64,000 nucleotides of DNA from Ammoniphilus sp. YIM 78166. Its GTDB lineage: Bacteria; Bacillota; Bacilli; Aneurinibacillales; RAOX-1. Made by a program: the position numbers and the translations under genes. The stretch spans positions 930,001 through 994,000 of the forward strand of contig NZ_SDLR01000002.1 in assembly GCF_004522215.1 (NCBI RefSeq), given 5' to 3'. The notes beneath the pieces are model-generated. The model was given only the letters and a program-made list of their open reading frames with translations. It searched no databases and was not told the DNA's origin. Positions 18,425 through 27,366 of this stretch are shown piece after piece; within the stretch, counting starts at the first letter, position 1; each line of letters opens with the position of its first letter.

Positions 18425-19338
18425 AACAATACATTACGTTATCTGAAGAAGTACGTGTGGCAAAAGAACAAGGAAAACCGATCGTGGCCTTAGAATCGAC
18501 GATTATTTCGCATGGTATGCCCTATCCGCAAAATGTCCAAACGGCTCGGGAAGTGGAGCAGATTATTCGAGACCATGGAGCCGTTCCGGCTACGATTGCC
18601 ATCGTAGAAGGGAAAATTAAAATCGGACTATCCGATGAAGAGTTAGAAATGTTCGGTAAGAGTACAGCTGTAGCAAAAGCATCCAGACGCGATTTAGCTT
18701 ATTTAATTGCTACCAAAAAACTAGGAGCAACAACAGTGGCAGCGACCATGATTTGTGCAGAAGCAGCAGGGATTCATATCTTCGTTACCGGCGGGATTGG
18801 TGGCGTACACCGAGGTGCCGAAACGACCATGGATATCTCAGCAGATCTAGAAGAACTAGGCCAAACCAACGTGGCGGTCATTTGTGCGGGAGCTAAATCG
18901 ATACTAGATTTAGGGTTAACTATGGAATACCTCGAAACAAAAGGAGTTCCAGTTATCGGATATCAAACCGATGTACTCCCGGCCTTCTATACACGTAAGA
19001 GCGAATTCCCTATACACTTCCGTGCCGATGATGTGGAAACCATTGCCTCAACGTTGAAAGTAAAATGGGATCTCAATCTAAAAGGTGGAGCTGTTATCGC
19101 CAACCCGATTCCAGAAGAGTTCGCTATGGATGAGAAAATCATTCATGACATCATTGAAACAGCTTTAAAAGAGGCCGAAGAACGAAACATATCTGGTAAG
19201 GATGTAACCCCATTCCTATTAGGTAAGGTGAAAGAATTAACAGAAGGGAAAAGCCTGGATGCGAACATTGCTTTAGTCAAAAACAATGCAGTTGTAGGAG
19301 CAAAAATTGCGGTTAGCTTCAATGCAATCCACAAATAA
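18421..19338 (+). CDS. psuG: Pseudouridine-5'-phosphate glycosidase
   Basis: Splits pseudouridine 5'-phosphate into uracil and ribose 5-phosphate in the cytoplasm, allowing reuse of modified RNA nucleosides. Family hallmarks are visible: [16 protein letters not shown] near residue 25, [15 protein letters not shown] around residue 122 (here [13 protein letters not shown]) and the AKSILDLG segment. The length of 305 residues is normal. Follows psuK with a four-base overlap and ends at a strong terminator. No dedicated pseudouridine transporter is adjacent. Confidence 0.93.
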   Translation: MKQYITLSEEVRVAKEQGKPIVALESTIISHGMPYPQNVQTAREVEQIIRDHGAVPATIAIVEGKIKIGLSDEELEMFGKSTAVAKASRRDLAYLIATKKLGATTVAATMICAEAAGIHIFVTGGIGGVHRGAETTMDISADLEELGQTNVAVICAGAKSILDLGLTMEYLETKGVPVIGYQTDVLPAFYTRKSEFPIHFRADDVETIASTLKVKWDLNLKGGAVIANPIPEEFAMDEKIIHDIIETALKEAEERNISGKDVTPFLLGKVKELTEGKSLDANIALVKNNAVVGAKIAVSFNAIHK

Positions 19339-19346
19339 ATAAATGC

Positions 19347-19376
19347 AAAAAGCACCTACTTTTTTAGGTGCTTTTT
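19347..19376. terminator. Terminator after psuG
   Basis: AAAAAGCACCTA / TAGGTGCTTTTT with a CTTTTT loop; symmetric. Confidence 0.9.
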
Positions 19377-19400
19377 ATATTTACAAGGGAGGTCGCTTCT

Positions 19401-19487
19401 ATGCAAAGCTACATAACTATGCCATTTTGCATAAGTGACTTCGATAAAAAAGCTGTTAACACCGTGAGTGATAACAGTTTTTTTTGA
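19401..19487 (+). CDS. Possible 28-residue small ORF
   Basis: ATG 19401 stands eight bases behind a strong GGAGG. The ORF (starting MQSYITMPFC) ends within the T-run of a hairpin at 19453-19485 (CTGTTA / TAACAG plus eight T). No promoter is obvious and psuG terminates just upstream. It may be a relic or a leader peptide; low confidence. Confidence 0.2.
   Translation: MQSYITMPFCISDFDKKAVNTVSDNSFF
19453..19485 (+). terminator. Hairpin with T-run between psuG and yitT
   Basis: CTGTTA ... TAACAG followed by eight T. Located 71 bases before the YitT-family gene; no clear upstream transcript other than read-through from psuG. Confidence 0.5.
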
Positions 19488-19555
19488 TGGTGAGGTTCTT
19501 GCATTGAGTAATGGTAAGGGCGTGAAATTCACCTGAGTATAGGAGAAGATCTAAT

Positions 19556-20389
19556 ATGGCATCGATCAGAATGAAGAATATAATTGCGATTATGGTTGGT
19601 TCAGCCATCATGGGTTTTGGATTCAACTACTTTAATTTAGCAAACGGACTTGTGGAAGGAGGGATCATCGGACTTGCCCTGCTCTTGAAGATTATGTTGA
19701 ATTGGGACACGGGTTTATTGAATCTCTTATTTAATGTTCCTATTTTGATCCTAGGATGGAGATATTTAGGTACGGCTTCCTTGATCTACACTTTAGTAGG
19801 GACCATATCTTTATCCGGATTTCTTAGCTTGTTTGATTCCTTTGCACTGCCTATGGAAGATCCGCTGCTCGCTGCACTGTATGCTGGGGTTTCAGTCGGA
19901 ATCGGACTAGGCATCGTTTTTCGTTACGGAGGTACAACGGATGGTGTTGACATTTTGGCTAATATATTCCAGAGGTACTTTGGCTGGAGTATAGGTAGAA
20001 CGATATTCGTGTCTGATGTGGCGGTAATTCTCATATCCCTTTACTACCTTGATCTTACCCGCGCCATGTATACACTTGTAGCGGTATTTATTTCTGCCAA
20101 GGTGATTGATCTTGTACAAGAGGGGAAATACTCTGCGAAAGAAGTCACGATCATTTCTCATCTTCCTCTTGAAATCTCCCAAGCGATTGCTTCCGAGATG
20201 AAACGTGGGGTTACGCTTCTAGATGGTGAAGGAGTATATACCCAAGACAAGAAGAAGGTCGTATATTGTGTGGTTGCCAGAAATCAGGTTTTAAAACTTA
20301 AATCTATTGTCACGCGACTAGACCCAAGTGCTTTTATCGTGGTTCGGGATGTATTTGAGGTACATGGCAAGGGATTTTCGCAAGAGTAA
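19556..20389 (+). CDS. YitT-family membrane protein (DUF2179 C-terminal domain)
   Basis: A 277-residue protein with five to six hydrophobic segments in the first 180 residues, then a soluble domain (EVTIISHLPLEISQAIASEM ... VARNQVLKLKSIVTRLDPSAFIVV by region) of the DUF2179 type. YitT proteins are widespread in Bacillales, often in many copies; biochemical function is not established. Monocistronic: upstream hairpin, downstream terminator at 20411. ATG 19556 is chosen with GGAGA upstream. Confidence 0.85.
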   Translation: MASIRMKNIIAIMVGSAIMGFGFNYFNLANGLVEGGIIGLALLLKIMLNWDTGLLNLLFNVPILILGWRYLGTASLIYTLVGTISLSGFLSLFDSFALPMEDPLLAALYAGVSVGIGLGIVFRYGGTTDGVDILANIFQRYFGWSIGRTIFVSDVAVILISLYYLDLTRAMYTLVAVFISAKVIDLVQEGKYSAKEVTIISHLPLEISQAIASEMKRGVTLLDGEGVYTQDKKKVVYCVVARNQVLKLKSIVTRLDPSAFIVVRDVFEVHGKGFSQE

Positions 20390-20410
20390 AGCCAGCGGTG
20401 ATCTTTGAAG

Positions 20411-20439
20411 GATTGTAAGATTTCTTGCAATCTTTTTTT
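20411..20439 (+). terminator. Terminator after the YitT gene
   Basis: GATTG-T-AAG-ATTT-CTT-G-CAATC stem followed by seven T. Confidence 0.85.
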
Positions 20440-20466
20440 CTGTTACACGAACAATGCATAAATAGA

Positions 20467-20550
20467 TTGACATCGGTTACATTAGCATTTATTATATTCT
20501 CATAGTAATGTGTTGTGTATACATAACACACAACACACAACACATTAGCT
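20467..20550 (+). promoter_or_regulatory. Promoter and GntR-type operator A (before the split-barrel gene)
   Basis: TTGACA at 20467, an AT-rich -10 region (TTATAT) at 20492, then GTGTATACAT at 20515 followed by repeats of the half-motif AACACAC/AACACA through 20545. The core and its 23-base distance from the -10 match the sites at 27148 and 30803, so the same regulator should bind. Confidence 0.65.
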
Positions 20551-20595
20551 TGATGATAGGAAGGAAAATTACAATTATGTATAGGAGGGCTTATT

Positions 20596-21048
20596 TTGGT
20601 TAAAACACAATATATTCTTTCTCAAGAAATGATTAGTCTGTTACAAGGAAAAACGTTAGTACTTTTACAGGTTTTTGATTCGAAACATAATAAAGTAATC
20701 TCTAGTGCGATGTCATGGGTATTTGCTACTAATGAGAACACTGTCCGTTTTGCCTTAGATAGCAAATCTTATATATTAGGTCTTTTAGATGACAACCCCC
20801 ATGTCGTGCTGAATGTTATAGGGATAGAGAGTGTTTTCTCGATTAGTGGTATGGCGAAAATTAAGGTGAGAGAGACAGAAGGGTTGACATTAAAATTAGG
20901 TTTGGTTGATCTTGACGTTGAAGAGGTGAGGGATATCAATTTTTATGGTTCAAAAATAACCCAAGATCCTCAATTTATTAAAACTTACAATGAAAAACTA
21001 ATTGAAAAACTGGATCGTGAAGTGGAGAATGCCTTATTAAATCTATAG
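20596..21048 (+). CDS. Split-barrel (pyridoxamine 5'-phosphate oxidase-like) flavoprotein
   Basis: A 150-residue protein whose pattern fits the small FMN-binding split beta-barrel fold: SSAMSWVFATNENTVRFALD, then ILGLLDDNPHVVLNVIG and FSISGMAKI. It could be the flavin reductase partner of the two monooxygenases nearby, but it lacks clear HpaC-type motifs, so this is inferred from position and shared operator. Starts with TTG 20596 behind GGAGGG. It has its own terminator at 21072, so it is a separate transcript of the same presumed regulon. Confidence 0.6.
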   Translation: MVKTQYILSQEMISLLQGKTLVLLQVFDSKHNKVISSAMSWVFATNENTVRFALDSKSYILGLLDDNPHVVLNVIGIESVFSISGMAKIKVRETEGLTLKLGLVDLDVEEVRDINFYGSKITQDPQFIKTYNEKLIEKLDREVENALLNL

Positions 21049-21071
21049 ATATCATTTATTTTTTAAAAGTG

Positions 21072-21100
21072 ATTACAGATCAATGGTCTGTAATATTATT
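21072..21100 (+). terminator. Terminator after the split-barrel gene
   Basis: ATTACAGA / TCTGTAAT stem with a seven-base loop, then ATTATTTT. It overlaps the expected promoter zone of the next operon. Confidence 0.65.
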
Positions 21101-21111
21101 TTACTAAGTTG

Positions 21112-21130
21112 GTGTATACACAACACATAA
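21112..21130. promoter_or_regulatory. GntR-type operator B (before HpaB1-TRAP operon)
   Basis: GTGTATACACAACACATAA, identical over these 19 bases to the first copy at 27148. A TAATAT possible -10 lies 21 bases upstream; the -35 is poor. Confidence 0.65.
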
Positions 21131-21182
21131 TTATGTATATATCGAAAAAGCTATCAATATTGGAAAAAGTGGGGGAGAATTT

Positions 21183-22661
21183 ATGGTAAGGACAGGTAAT
21201 CAATATCTAGAAAGTCTTAAAGATAATCGTGCGATATTCATTAACGGAGAAAAAGTAGAGGATGTGACCACTCATCCGGCCTTTAAAGGGATTGCGCACA
21301 CTATCGCTGGTCTATACGATTTAGCGGCTGATGAAACTCAAAACATGACCTATAAAACAGAGGATGGAACTATTGCAAATAAGATTTATATGATTCCAAG
21401 AAGCCAAGAAGAGTTAAGAGATAGAAGACTGGCTATCTCAAAATGGGCAGAAGCAACTTGTGGGTTTGTTGGGCGGAGCCCGGATCATGTTAGTAGTTTT
21501 ATATCTGCTTTCGCAAGCTCACCAGAAGTTTTTGAACGCGGAGGGAAGCGCTATCGAGATAATGTAATTAACTTTTATAAATATGCCAGGGACAATGACC
21601 TTTATGTAACCTATGTAATCATTCCACCACAGATTGACCGAAGTAAGTCTTCTCATGAACAAGAAGAAAAGTTCCTTCCTGTCGGTGTTTTAGAGGAAAA
21701 AGAAGATGGAATCATCGTGCGTGGATCACAGATGCTGGGTACAGGTTCAGCTGTTTCTGATTACTTATTTGTTAGTTGTATAACTCCACTTCGTCCAGGG
21801 GATGAAGACTATGCTATTTCCTTTGTTGTTCCGGTTAATAAAGCTGGACTAAAATTTTATGCACGTCCGAGCTATGCGCAGGATAAATCTAGTACATTTG
21901 ATTACCCGTTATCGACTCAATTTGATGAAAGTGACTCTTTAGTAGTTTTCGATGACGTATTTATTCCTTGGGAAGATGTGTTTGTTTATAAAAACATTGA
22001 TGTATTACGTGCACAATTTCATGAAACGCCAGCTCATGTATTAGGAAATAACCAAGCTCAAACAAGATTTACAACGAAGCTTAAGTTTCTAATTGGCACA
22101 GCTCGAAAAGTGGCAGCAATGAATGGTATTGATAAAATTCCATCTGTACAAGAAAAATTAGGTGAGCTTGCTTCCATTGCTGCATCAGTAGAAGGAAATT
22201 TACTGGCTTCCGAATACGGATGTACCATTAATAAGAATGGTGTAGCATGCCCAAACCCACGCTTTTTGTACGGTGTAGTCGGTCAGCAGGATATTTTGTA
22301 TTCCTCAGTGATCAAGATCATTAGAGAATTATGTGGGGGTGGAGTGTTACAAGTGCCTTCATCCTATAAGGAAATGATTCATCCTGAAACAAAGGGTGAC
22401 ATTGCTCGCTATATTCGATCAACGGGAGTGGAATCTGAAGAAAAAATCAAGTTATTTAAACTTGTATGGGATATTATAGGATCTGAATTTGGAGGCAGAC
22501 ATCAACAATATGAGATGTTCTATAATGGAGCTCCATTTGTAACCAAGGGATATGCGTTCAAAAATTATGGGTATGATGACCCGGTCCAATTGGTAGATAA
22601 ATTTTTGCAGAGTTATTCTCTTCCCGTCATGGTGAGGGACAAGGATTTCACTTTGAATTAA
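21183..22661 (+). CDS. HpaB-family FADH2-dependent monooxygenase 1
   Basis: Two-component class D flavin monooxygenase (4-hydroxyphenylacetate 3-hydroxylase large-component family, acyl-CoA dehydrogenase fold). The family start RTGNQYLESLKD, the N-terminal helical block with GFVGRSPDHV (about residue 95), the central beta block, and the C-terminal helices with GEFGGRHQQYE-like GSEFGGRHQQYEMFYNG are all visible. It should hydroxylate an aromatic or heteroaromatic ring using FADH2 from a partner reductase. 492 residues is normal. RBS GGGGGAG. The closely related second copy is at 27367; the TRAP genes follow 19 bases later, implying import of its substrate. Confidence 0.88.
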   Translation: MVRTGNQYLESLKDNRAIFINGEKVEDVTTHPAFKGIAHTIAGLYDLAADETQNMTYKTEDGTIANKIYMIPRSQEELRDRRLAISKWAEATCGFVGRSPDHVSSFISAFASSPEVFERGGKRYRDNVINFYKYARDNDLYVTYVIIPPQIDRSKSSHEQEEKFLPVGVLEEKEDGIIVRGSQMLGTGSAVSDYLFVSCITPLRPGDEDYAISFVVPVNKAGLKFYARPSYAQDKSSTFDYPLSTQFDESDSLVVFDDVFIPWEDVFVYKNIDVLRAQFHETPAHVLGNNQAQTRFTTKLKFLIGTARKVAAMNGIDKIPSVQEKLGELASIAASVEGNLLASEYGCTINKNGVACPNPRFLYGVVGQQDILYSSVIKIIRELCGGGVLQVPSSYKEMIHPETKGDIARYIRSTGVESEEKIKLFKLVWDIIGSEFGGRHQQYEMFYNGAPFVTKGYAFKNYGYDDPVQLVDKFLQSYSLPVMVRDKDFTLN

Positions 22662-22680
22662 ATTTTGAGGGGGGTATATT

Positions 22681-23703
22681 ATGAAAAAGAAATTATTAGT
22701 TACCGTAAGTCTAGTAGCTTCCATGTTATTATCCGCATGCGGCGGTGTAGAAACGAATCCTTCATCCAGCTCGGAAAAAGAAGTATTGTCACTTAAGTTT
22801 GCCAATATTACGAAAGAAAATGGGGCTTGGAGTGTTGCAGCTAATAAATTAGGTGAGATCCTAAACAACAAAACCAATGGCCGAATTACACTTGAATATT
22901 ATCATGGCGGATTACTAGGTAATGAAAGCGATATGATGCAACAGTTAAATACCGGTAGTATCGATATGGCTGTAATAACAACGGCACAATTAAGTAGTTC
23001 TTCCGAGGCGTTTGGTGCATGGTTGATGCCCTTCGTCGTGGATTCTCATGATCAGGCTTACCAATTATGGACTACGGAAGAATCTATGAGTCTATTTGAT
23101 ACTTTGACCAAAGAAAATGTTCATGGACTGGGGTATTTGACAACGGGTTTCCGCTACATGTTGACTACAAAACCTGTAAATTCAATTGAAGATCTTAATG
23201 GCTTTAAGCTTCGTACCACACCTAGCCCTACCATACTAGATTATTGGAAAACATTGGGAGCAAGCCCAACTCCTATGCCGTTAACGGAAGTTTATACTGC
23301 GATGCAGACTGGAGTAATCAATGGTGTAGATATTGATTCTGACTCTTTGGTTAATGAGAAGCTTACAGAAATAGCCAAGCATTTAACCCCTGATAATCAC
23401 ATGTATTGGGCAGGCGGCTTAATGATTAACAAAGACCGTTGGAATCGTTTATCTGATGAGGATAAAAAAATGATAGAAGAAGCAGTAGCTGAAACGATGA
23501 AGTTTAATGTCGAATATGTAAAAAAGAATGAACAAGATCTTCTTGAACATGCAGTGGAGAAATACGGCATTTCGGAAGTTCATGAATTGAATAATCGAGC
23601 AGAATTAATTCATCATGTCGATAGCGTTAGAAAAGCATGGTCTGAAAAATCGTCTAAAATTGGGGACTTCTTGGAAAGAGCCCAAACAATTACAGATAAT
23701 TAA
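22681..23703 (+). CDS. TRAP transporter solute-binding lipoprotein (DctP family)
   Basis: Extracytoplasmic receptor of a TRAP transporter. The lipoprotein signal ends LLSACGG (Cys near residue 20). The DctP fold is shown by LKFANITKENGAW, the substrate-carboxylate Arg region FKLRTTPSPTILDYWK (about residue 175, the Arg that binds a carboxylate), and ALTEVYTAMQTGVINGVD-type helix (here PLTEVYTAMQTGVINGVD). RBS GGGGGG 5' of ATG. The Arg supports an organic acid ligand; the operon suggests an aromatic or heterocyclic carboxylate. Confidence 0.9.
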   Translation: MKKKLLVTVSLVASMLLSACGGVETNPSSSSEKEVLSLKFANITKENGAWSVAANKLGEILNNKTNGRITLEYYHGGLLGNESDMMQQLNTGSIDMAVITTAQLSSSSEAFGAWLMPFVVDSHDQAYQLWTTEESMSLFDTLTKENVHGLGYLTTGFRYMLTTKPVNSIEDLNGFKLRTTPSPTILDYWKTLGASPTPMPLTEVYTAMQTGVINGVDIDSDSLVNEKLTEIAKHLTPDNHMYWAGGLMINKDRWNRLSDEDKKMIEEAVAETMKFNVEYVKKNEQDLLEHAVEKYGISEVHELNNRAELIHHVDSVRKAWSEKSSKIGDFLERAQTITDN

Positions 23704-23720
23704 TGAGGGGAGGAACTTCG

Positions 23721-24284
23721 ATGCAGGATAGTCAGGTTGTTGTCTCCATTAAAGATGAACATGCATCACCTTCCACAGGAAATGAGTATTGGTTATCTAG
23801 TACGATTAAAAGGATTGCGTACGTTCTGGATAAAATTTTAGTCGTCGTCAGTGTGATGATCTGTTTGGCCTTAACCTTGAACATGATCATTGCCGTGCTT
23901 TTCAGATATGTTGTTCATCAACCCATTTTTTGGGCAGATGACTTATCTTTATACTTATTTTGCTGGATTACCTTTTTAGGTGGAAGTCTTGCAGTCAACA
24001 GGTCTACTATGGCGGCGGTCACGATACTATATGACCGCCTTTCCCCTAAGTTTCAGCAGATGGTTTCAATCTTTATTCAAGTTACCATGTTTATTTTTGC
24101 ATCCTTAATTGGATTCTACTCTTTTTTTTGGGTAGTAAGCCCAAGCGTACTCAATCAGACATCACCAACGATCCCAATAAGTATGAGTTATCTTTATTCC
24201 ATCGTTCCTGTTTCTATGGGATGTATTGTAATCTTTACAGTGAGCAACATTTGTAAAATTCTTAATAAAGGAGAAGTGAGTTAG
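23721..24284 (+). CDS. TRAP transporter small permease (DctQ family)
   Basis: Four-helix small membrane subunit, 187 residues. The DctQ signature region VLFRYVVHQPIFWADDLSLYLFCWITFLGG (read in two parts around residues 55-85) is clear. ATG 23721 is behind GGGGAGG; an ATG at 23703 is inside that site. Stabilises the large permease that follows at 24288. Confidence 0.88.
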   Translation: MQDSQVVVSIKDEHASPSTGNEYWLSSTIKRIAYVLDKILVVVSVMICLALTLNMIIAVLFRYVVHQPIFWADDLSLYLFCWITFLGGSLAVNRSTMAAVTILYDRLSPKFQQMVSIFIQVTMFIFASLIGFYSFFWVVSPSVLNQTSPTIPISMSYLYSIVPVSMGCIVIFTVSNICKILNKGEVS

Positions 24285-24287
24285 CTT

Positions 24288-25565
24288 ATGATCTCTGCTG
24301 TAGGTTTCTTTTCACTTCTTCTTATTGGAGTACCTGTTGCATTTGTACTGGGTCTCACGACTCTTATCTTCGTTTTTTCTACAGGGAATATAGGGATTAT
24401 GCAGTCTCTACCTTCAAAGATGTTTAACGGGTTACAAAATTATGGACTAGTCGCGATTCCCATGTTCATACTATTGGGAGAAATCATGAATCATGGGGGG
24501 ATTACGGCTCGGTTAATAGATTTTTCTAAAACTATTTTAGGTCATTTTCGCGGGGGGTTAGCCTATGTAAACGTAGCTGGAAATATGTTTTTGGCTTCCA
24601 TTGTAGGATCTGCAAATGCCCAAACCGCTATTATGGGTAAGATTATGGTACCGGCCATGGAAAAGGAAGGATATAATAAGGAGTTTAGTACAGCTTTAAC
24701 TGCGGCTTCATCAATCATGGGTCCACTTATCCCACCCAGTATGCCTTTTATCATTTACGGGGTGACAGCAGGGGTATCTATAGGAAGTCTATTCTTAGCA
24801 GGAATCATTCCGGGAATTATGTTTGCGACCTGTTTCGGATTATTTCTTTATATTATGGGAAAGAAAAGAAACTTTCCTAAATCAGAGCGGGTACCGCTAT
24901 CCCTAGTATTAAAGTCGGTAATTCATGTCATTCCTTCTTTATGTATTCCTTTGCTCATTATGGTTGGTATTACATCTGGGGCATTCACTGCTACAGAATC
25001 AGCAGCGATTGCTGTATTCCTAGCGTTTTTAATTGGGATGTTTCTTTACAGAGATCTCAGTTTAAAGGTCATTCCAGGTATTCTACTTAGGACGGTGTTA
25101 ACTTCCGCTACCGTTACATTTTTGTTAGCCACTTCTAGTATATTTGGATGGGTATTAAACTTTCAGAAGATACCTCAATTAATTACTAATGCCTTTTTAT
25201 ATCTAGCAGATAATATATGGGTATTTTTATTGTTAGTCAATATACTGTTGATCGTAGTTGGAATGTTCCTTGAGGGGGTTGCAGCCTTAATTTTGTTACC
25301 ACCCATATTACTTCCAGTTTCAGCCCAATTTGGTGTAGATCCCGTTCATTTAGGAGTGATCATGGTCATTAACCTTACATTAGGATTATTGACCCCACCT
25401 GTAGGAACCGTATTATTTATTGCTTCATCCATTACAAATATAAAGATTGAAAAGTTAATTACAAGCCTAGTTCCATTTTTAATCTTATCATTTCTAATCC
25501 TTCTCATTATTACTTATGTACCTTGGACCTCAATGGCTATACCGAACTTATTTTCACTCAAATAA
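24288..25565 (+). CDS. TRAP transporter large permease (DctM family)
   Basis: Sodium-coupled carrier subunit with about twelve hydrophobic segments in 425 residues. Typical DctM stretches are AIPMFILLGEIMNHGGIT (about residue 55), SIVGSANAQTAIMGKIMVPAM and AASSIMGPLIPPSMPFIIYG. Last gene of the operon, starting three bases after the DctQ stop and followed by a long terminator. Together with the genes at 22681 and 23721 it makes one complete TRAP system. Confidence 0.92.
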   Translation: MISAVGFFSLLLIGVPVAFVLGLTTLIFVFSTGNIGIMQSLPSKMFNGLQNYGLVAIPMFILLGEIMNHGGITARLIDFSKTILGHFRGGLAYVNVAGNMFLASIVGSANAQTAIMGKIMVPAMEKEGYNKEFSTALTAASSIMGPLIPPSMPFIIYGVTAGVSIGSLFLAGIIPGIMFATCFGLFLYIMGKKRNFPKSERVPLSLVLKSVIHVIPSLCIPLLIMVGITSGAFTATESAAIAVFLAFLIGMFLYRDLSLKVIPGILLRTVLTSATVTFLLATSSIFGWVLNFQKIPQLITNAFLYLADNIWVFLLLVNILLIVVGMFLEGVAALILLPPILLPVSAQFGVDPVHLGVIMVINLTLGLLTPPVGTVLFIASSITNIKIEKLITSLVPFLILSFLILLIITYVPWTSMAIPNLFSLK

Positions 25566-25583
25566 TGAGCTGCCACAAACTCA

Positions 25584-25632
25584 AAAGAGAACCCGTAGAT
25601 CGCCGACAGGCGGATCTACGGGTTCTCTTTCG
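25584..25632. terminator. Bidirectional terminator
   Basis: AAAGAGAACCCGTAGATC paired with GATCTACGGGTTCTCTTT, with an inner CGCC-GACA-GGCG helix. It closes the TRAP operon and, on the other strand, the MerR-methyltransferase-like gene. Confidence 0.9.
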
Positions 25633-25635
25633 TTT

Positions 25636-26877
25636 CTAAGAGTGCTTAGTCATTCTTCTGCCAATGTACCCTTCAAAAAACATGGTTTCATTCTCAACAT
25701 GATACTCAATATAGATTCCCGGTTCCTTTGTCTCCCCAATAGGGAAAGTTTCTTCAAATTCAAAACTATAGGTATTGATATTCGCTTTGATAAAGTCTTT
25801 TTCGGCGTTATTGGAGTATGCATTCGGATAGAGTTCTTTCAATTTCCGTAATGACTTTGCTCCTTGTTTATGATAGGCAAAGCATCCAATAATCATTGCT
25901 TTTTCTTTGCATAGAGAGGTCAGTTTGCTTAAAGGAAATACATTGTTAAAAAGCGCATAGTCGTTGAAGGAAAGGCTGTCAATGAGAAAATCGATGGAGT
26001 TCGTTGCCACGGGTAAATGAAGCGACGAATTAACGATATAAAGGACTTTTAGAGCGGGGTTGATAGAATCGATTTTGCTCTTTAGTTTTACAATCATTTC
26101 TTCATTGCTGCCGCAAAATATATAATAGGCATCGTCAGGTAATAAATGTATATATTTCGGTAGAAACACAAAGGTGTCAATACAGGGCTCAAAGATCACT
26201 TTATGGCTCAGATCAAGATCTCTCAACTTTTGATAAGTAAAGAGACTGCACTTTTCAATGATCTGAATAAGTTCTGTGCTCATTTCCCCCAATGTTTTTT
26301 GCTCGTACAAATAAGCGATGTTCTGGGTGGAGTTGTCGAGGCTGGGGGCAAACAGTATTCCTTGGCGAATGTCGGCATGGTATCCACAAGCGCACTGTAT
26401 GGAAGCATCAATCAAAGACTCATTCTGGATGAGGGCATTTTCCAATTGAAAGGAGCCGGTACATAAAGGGCAGCGTAGAAAACGAAGAAACGAAAAGGAA
26501 AGCCCGGTTACTGTTTCATTGTGATTCTTTTGACAAAGAAGATCTATTTTTTTGTCAATTTTTTGTAAGGCTAGATGTAGCTTAGAGATTTCTAGAGAAA
26601 TCTCTTCTTTTTTACGTTCAAGCAGTTGCACGTAAAGATTCAAATCTTCATGATCCCGCAGCAAAGTGATTCGTTTTAAGTCGAGTATGTTCCTTATTTC
26701 ATTTAACGTAAACTCAAATGATTTTAGTTCCGTAATGATCTTCATATCTTCTTCGCATGTCTGGTCATACTCGTAATAGGAATCCTTTTTTACAGGGATC
26801 AGTAGGCCAAAGTTTGTATAGTAACGGATTGTATCAATGGATGCATTGAATTTTTTGGCAAATGATCCAATTTTCAT
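25636..26877 (-). CDS. MerR-type regulator fused to a zinc ribbon and a degenerate methyltransferase-like domain
   Basis: A 413-residue fusion. Residues 1-70 are a MerR winged helix (IGSFAKKFNASIDTIRYYTNFGLL); 75-115 a coiled coil for dimerisation; 134-175 a ribbon with C136-P-L-C139 and C162-A-C164; 180-400 a Rossmann-like domain resembling class I SAM methyltransferases. The expected glycine-rich SAM loop is EPCIDTF at about 230-236, with no GxG, so catalysis is doubtful and the domain may only sense a ligand. It is divergent from the second monooxygenase operon, and its control region is duplicated at 34781. Ribosome site AGGAGGG precedes ATG on the minus strand. Confidence 0.7.
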   Translation of the reverse strand: MKIGSFAKKFNASIDTIRYYTNFGLLIPVKKDSYYEYDQTCEEDMKIITELKSFEFTLNEIRNILDLKRITLLRDHEDLNLYVQLLERKKEEISLEISKLHLALQKIDKKIDLLCQKNHNETVTGLSFSFLRFLRCPLCTGSFQLENALIQNESLIDASIQCACGYHADIRQGILFAPSLDNSTQNIAYLYEQKTLGEMSTELIQIIEKCSLFTYQKLRDLDLSHKVIFEPCIDTFVFLPKYIHLLPDDAYYIFCGSNEEMIVKLKSKIDSINPALKVLYIVNSSLHLPVATNSIDFLIDSLSFNDYALFNNVFPLSKLTSLCKEKAMIIGCFAYHKQGAKSLRKLKELYPNAYSNNAEKDFIKANINTYSFEFEETFPIGETKEPGIYIEYHVENETMFFEGYIGRRMTKHS

Positions 26878-26890
26878 CTTTTACGGCCCT

Positions 26891-26975
26891 CCTAGAGTAT
26901 ACTCCATGTTTTTGTTCCATTATCTCAGAAAATGAGGATTGTCCTTCAGTAAAGACCATCCATTAGAATGGTTAC
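26891..26975. promoter_or_regulatory. MerR-regulator control region, copy 1
   Basis: GAGTATACTC dyad at 26895-26904, then an 80-base segment shared with 34781-34866. Reading plus, TTGTCC (26939) and TAGAAT (26964) are separated by 19 bases, the long spacer typical of MerR-activated promoters. It would fire toward the monooxygenase 2 operon; the dyad also abuts the ribosome site of the minus-strand regulator gene. Confidence 0.55.
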
Positions 26976-27101
26976 AAATGAAGACGTTTTCTCTGTTTCA
27001 TACTTGTATCATATCTGGATCAGATTGTCCATCCCTATCCGACATTGTATTTTTCATTATTCCGTCAACAAACTTCTATTTAGGAAATTTGGTCAAGTAT
27101 A

Positions 27102-27183
27102 TTGACAAGATTCTCGTCAGAATGTACTATATAAACATAAAAGTTTTGTGTATACACAACACATAATACACAACACATAATAC
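27102..27183 (+). promoter_or_regulatory. Sigma-A promoter and GntR-type operator C (before HpaB2 operon)
   Basis: TTGACA 27102-27107, 17 bases, TACTAT 27125-27130. GTGTATACACAACACATAA starts at 27148, followed by a second ACACAACACATAA. The operator covers about +10 to +45, a repressing position. Confidence 0.78.
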
Positions 27184-27223
27184 GAAGTGCAGGTTCAGGA
27201 AGGGAGAGGATAAAGTTAAATTG

Positions 27224-27334
27224 ATGACGGATAAAAACATCAAAAAAAAAGTAGATAGAAAAATAGGTTTTCTTATTCAAATTAAAAAGAGAACCGAAGA
27301 TTTGGGAGATAGAGGAGATAAAATAGATCGCTAG
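27224..27334 (+). CDS. Possible 36-residue basic small ORF in the HpaB2 leader
   Basis: ATG 27224 to TAG 27334 encodes a very Lys/Arg/Asp-rich peptide (MTDKNIKKKVDRK...). A purine-rich GGGAGAGG lies about 14 bases upstream, rather far. It sits between promoter C and the monooxygenase start, so if translated it would be a leader peptide. May be chance. Confidence 0.22.
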   Translation: MTDKNIKKKVDRKIGFLIQIKKRTEDLGDRGDKIDR

Positions 27335-27366
27335 GGTTTAATAAATCAATGGGAGGCGTTTTCATA

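Noticed and set aside
25516..25851. 111-codon frame across the DctM end and the terminator
   Set aside because: Shadow of DctM and of the minus-strand MerR-fusion gene; contains the terminator stem.
26939..27166. 75-codon plus-strand frame starting with TTG between the MerR-fusion gene and HpaB2
   Set aside because: It overlaps the duplicated control region and promoter C and lacks a ribosome site.
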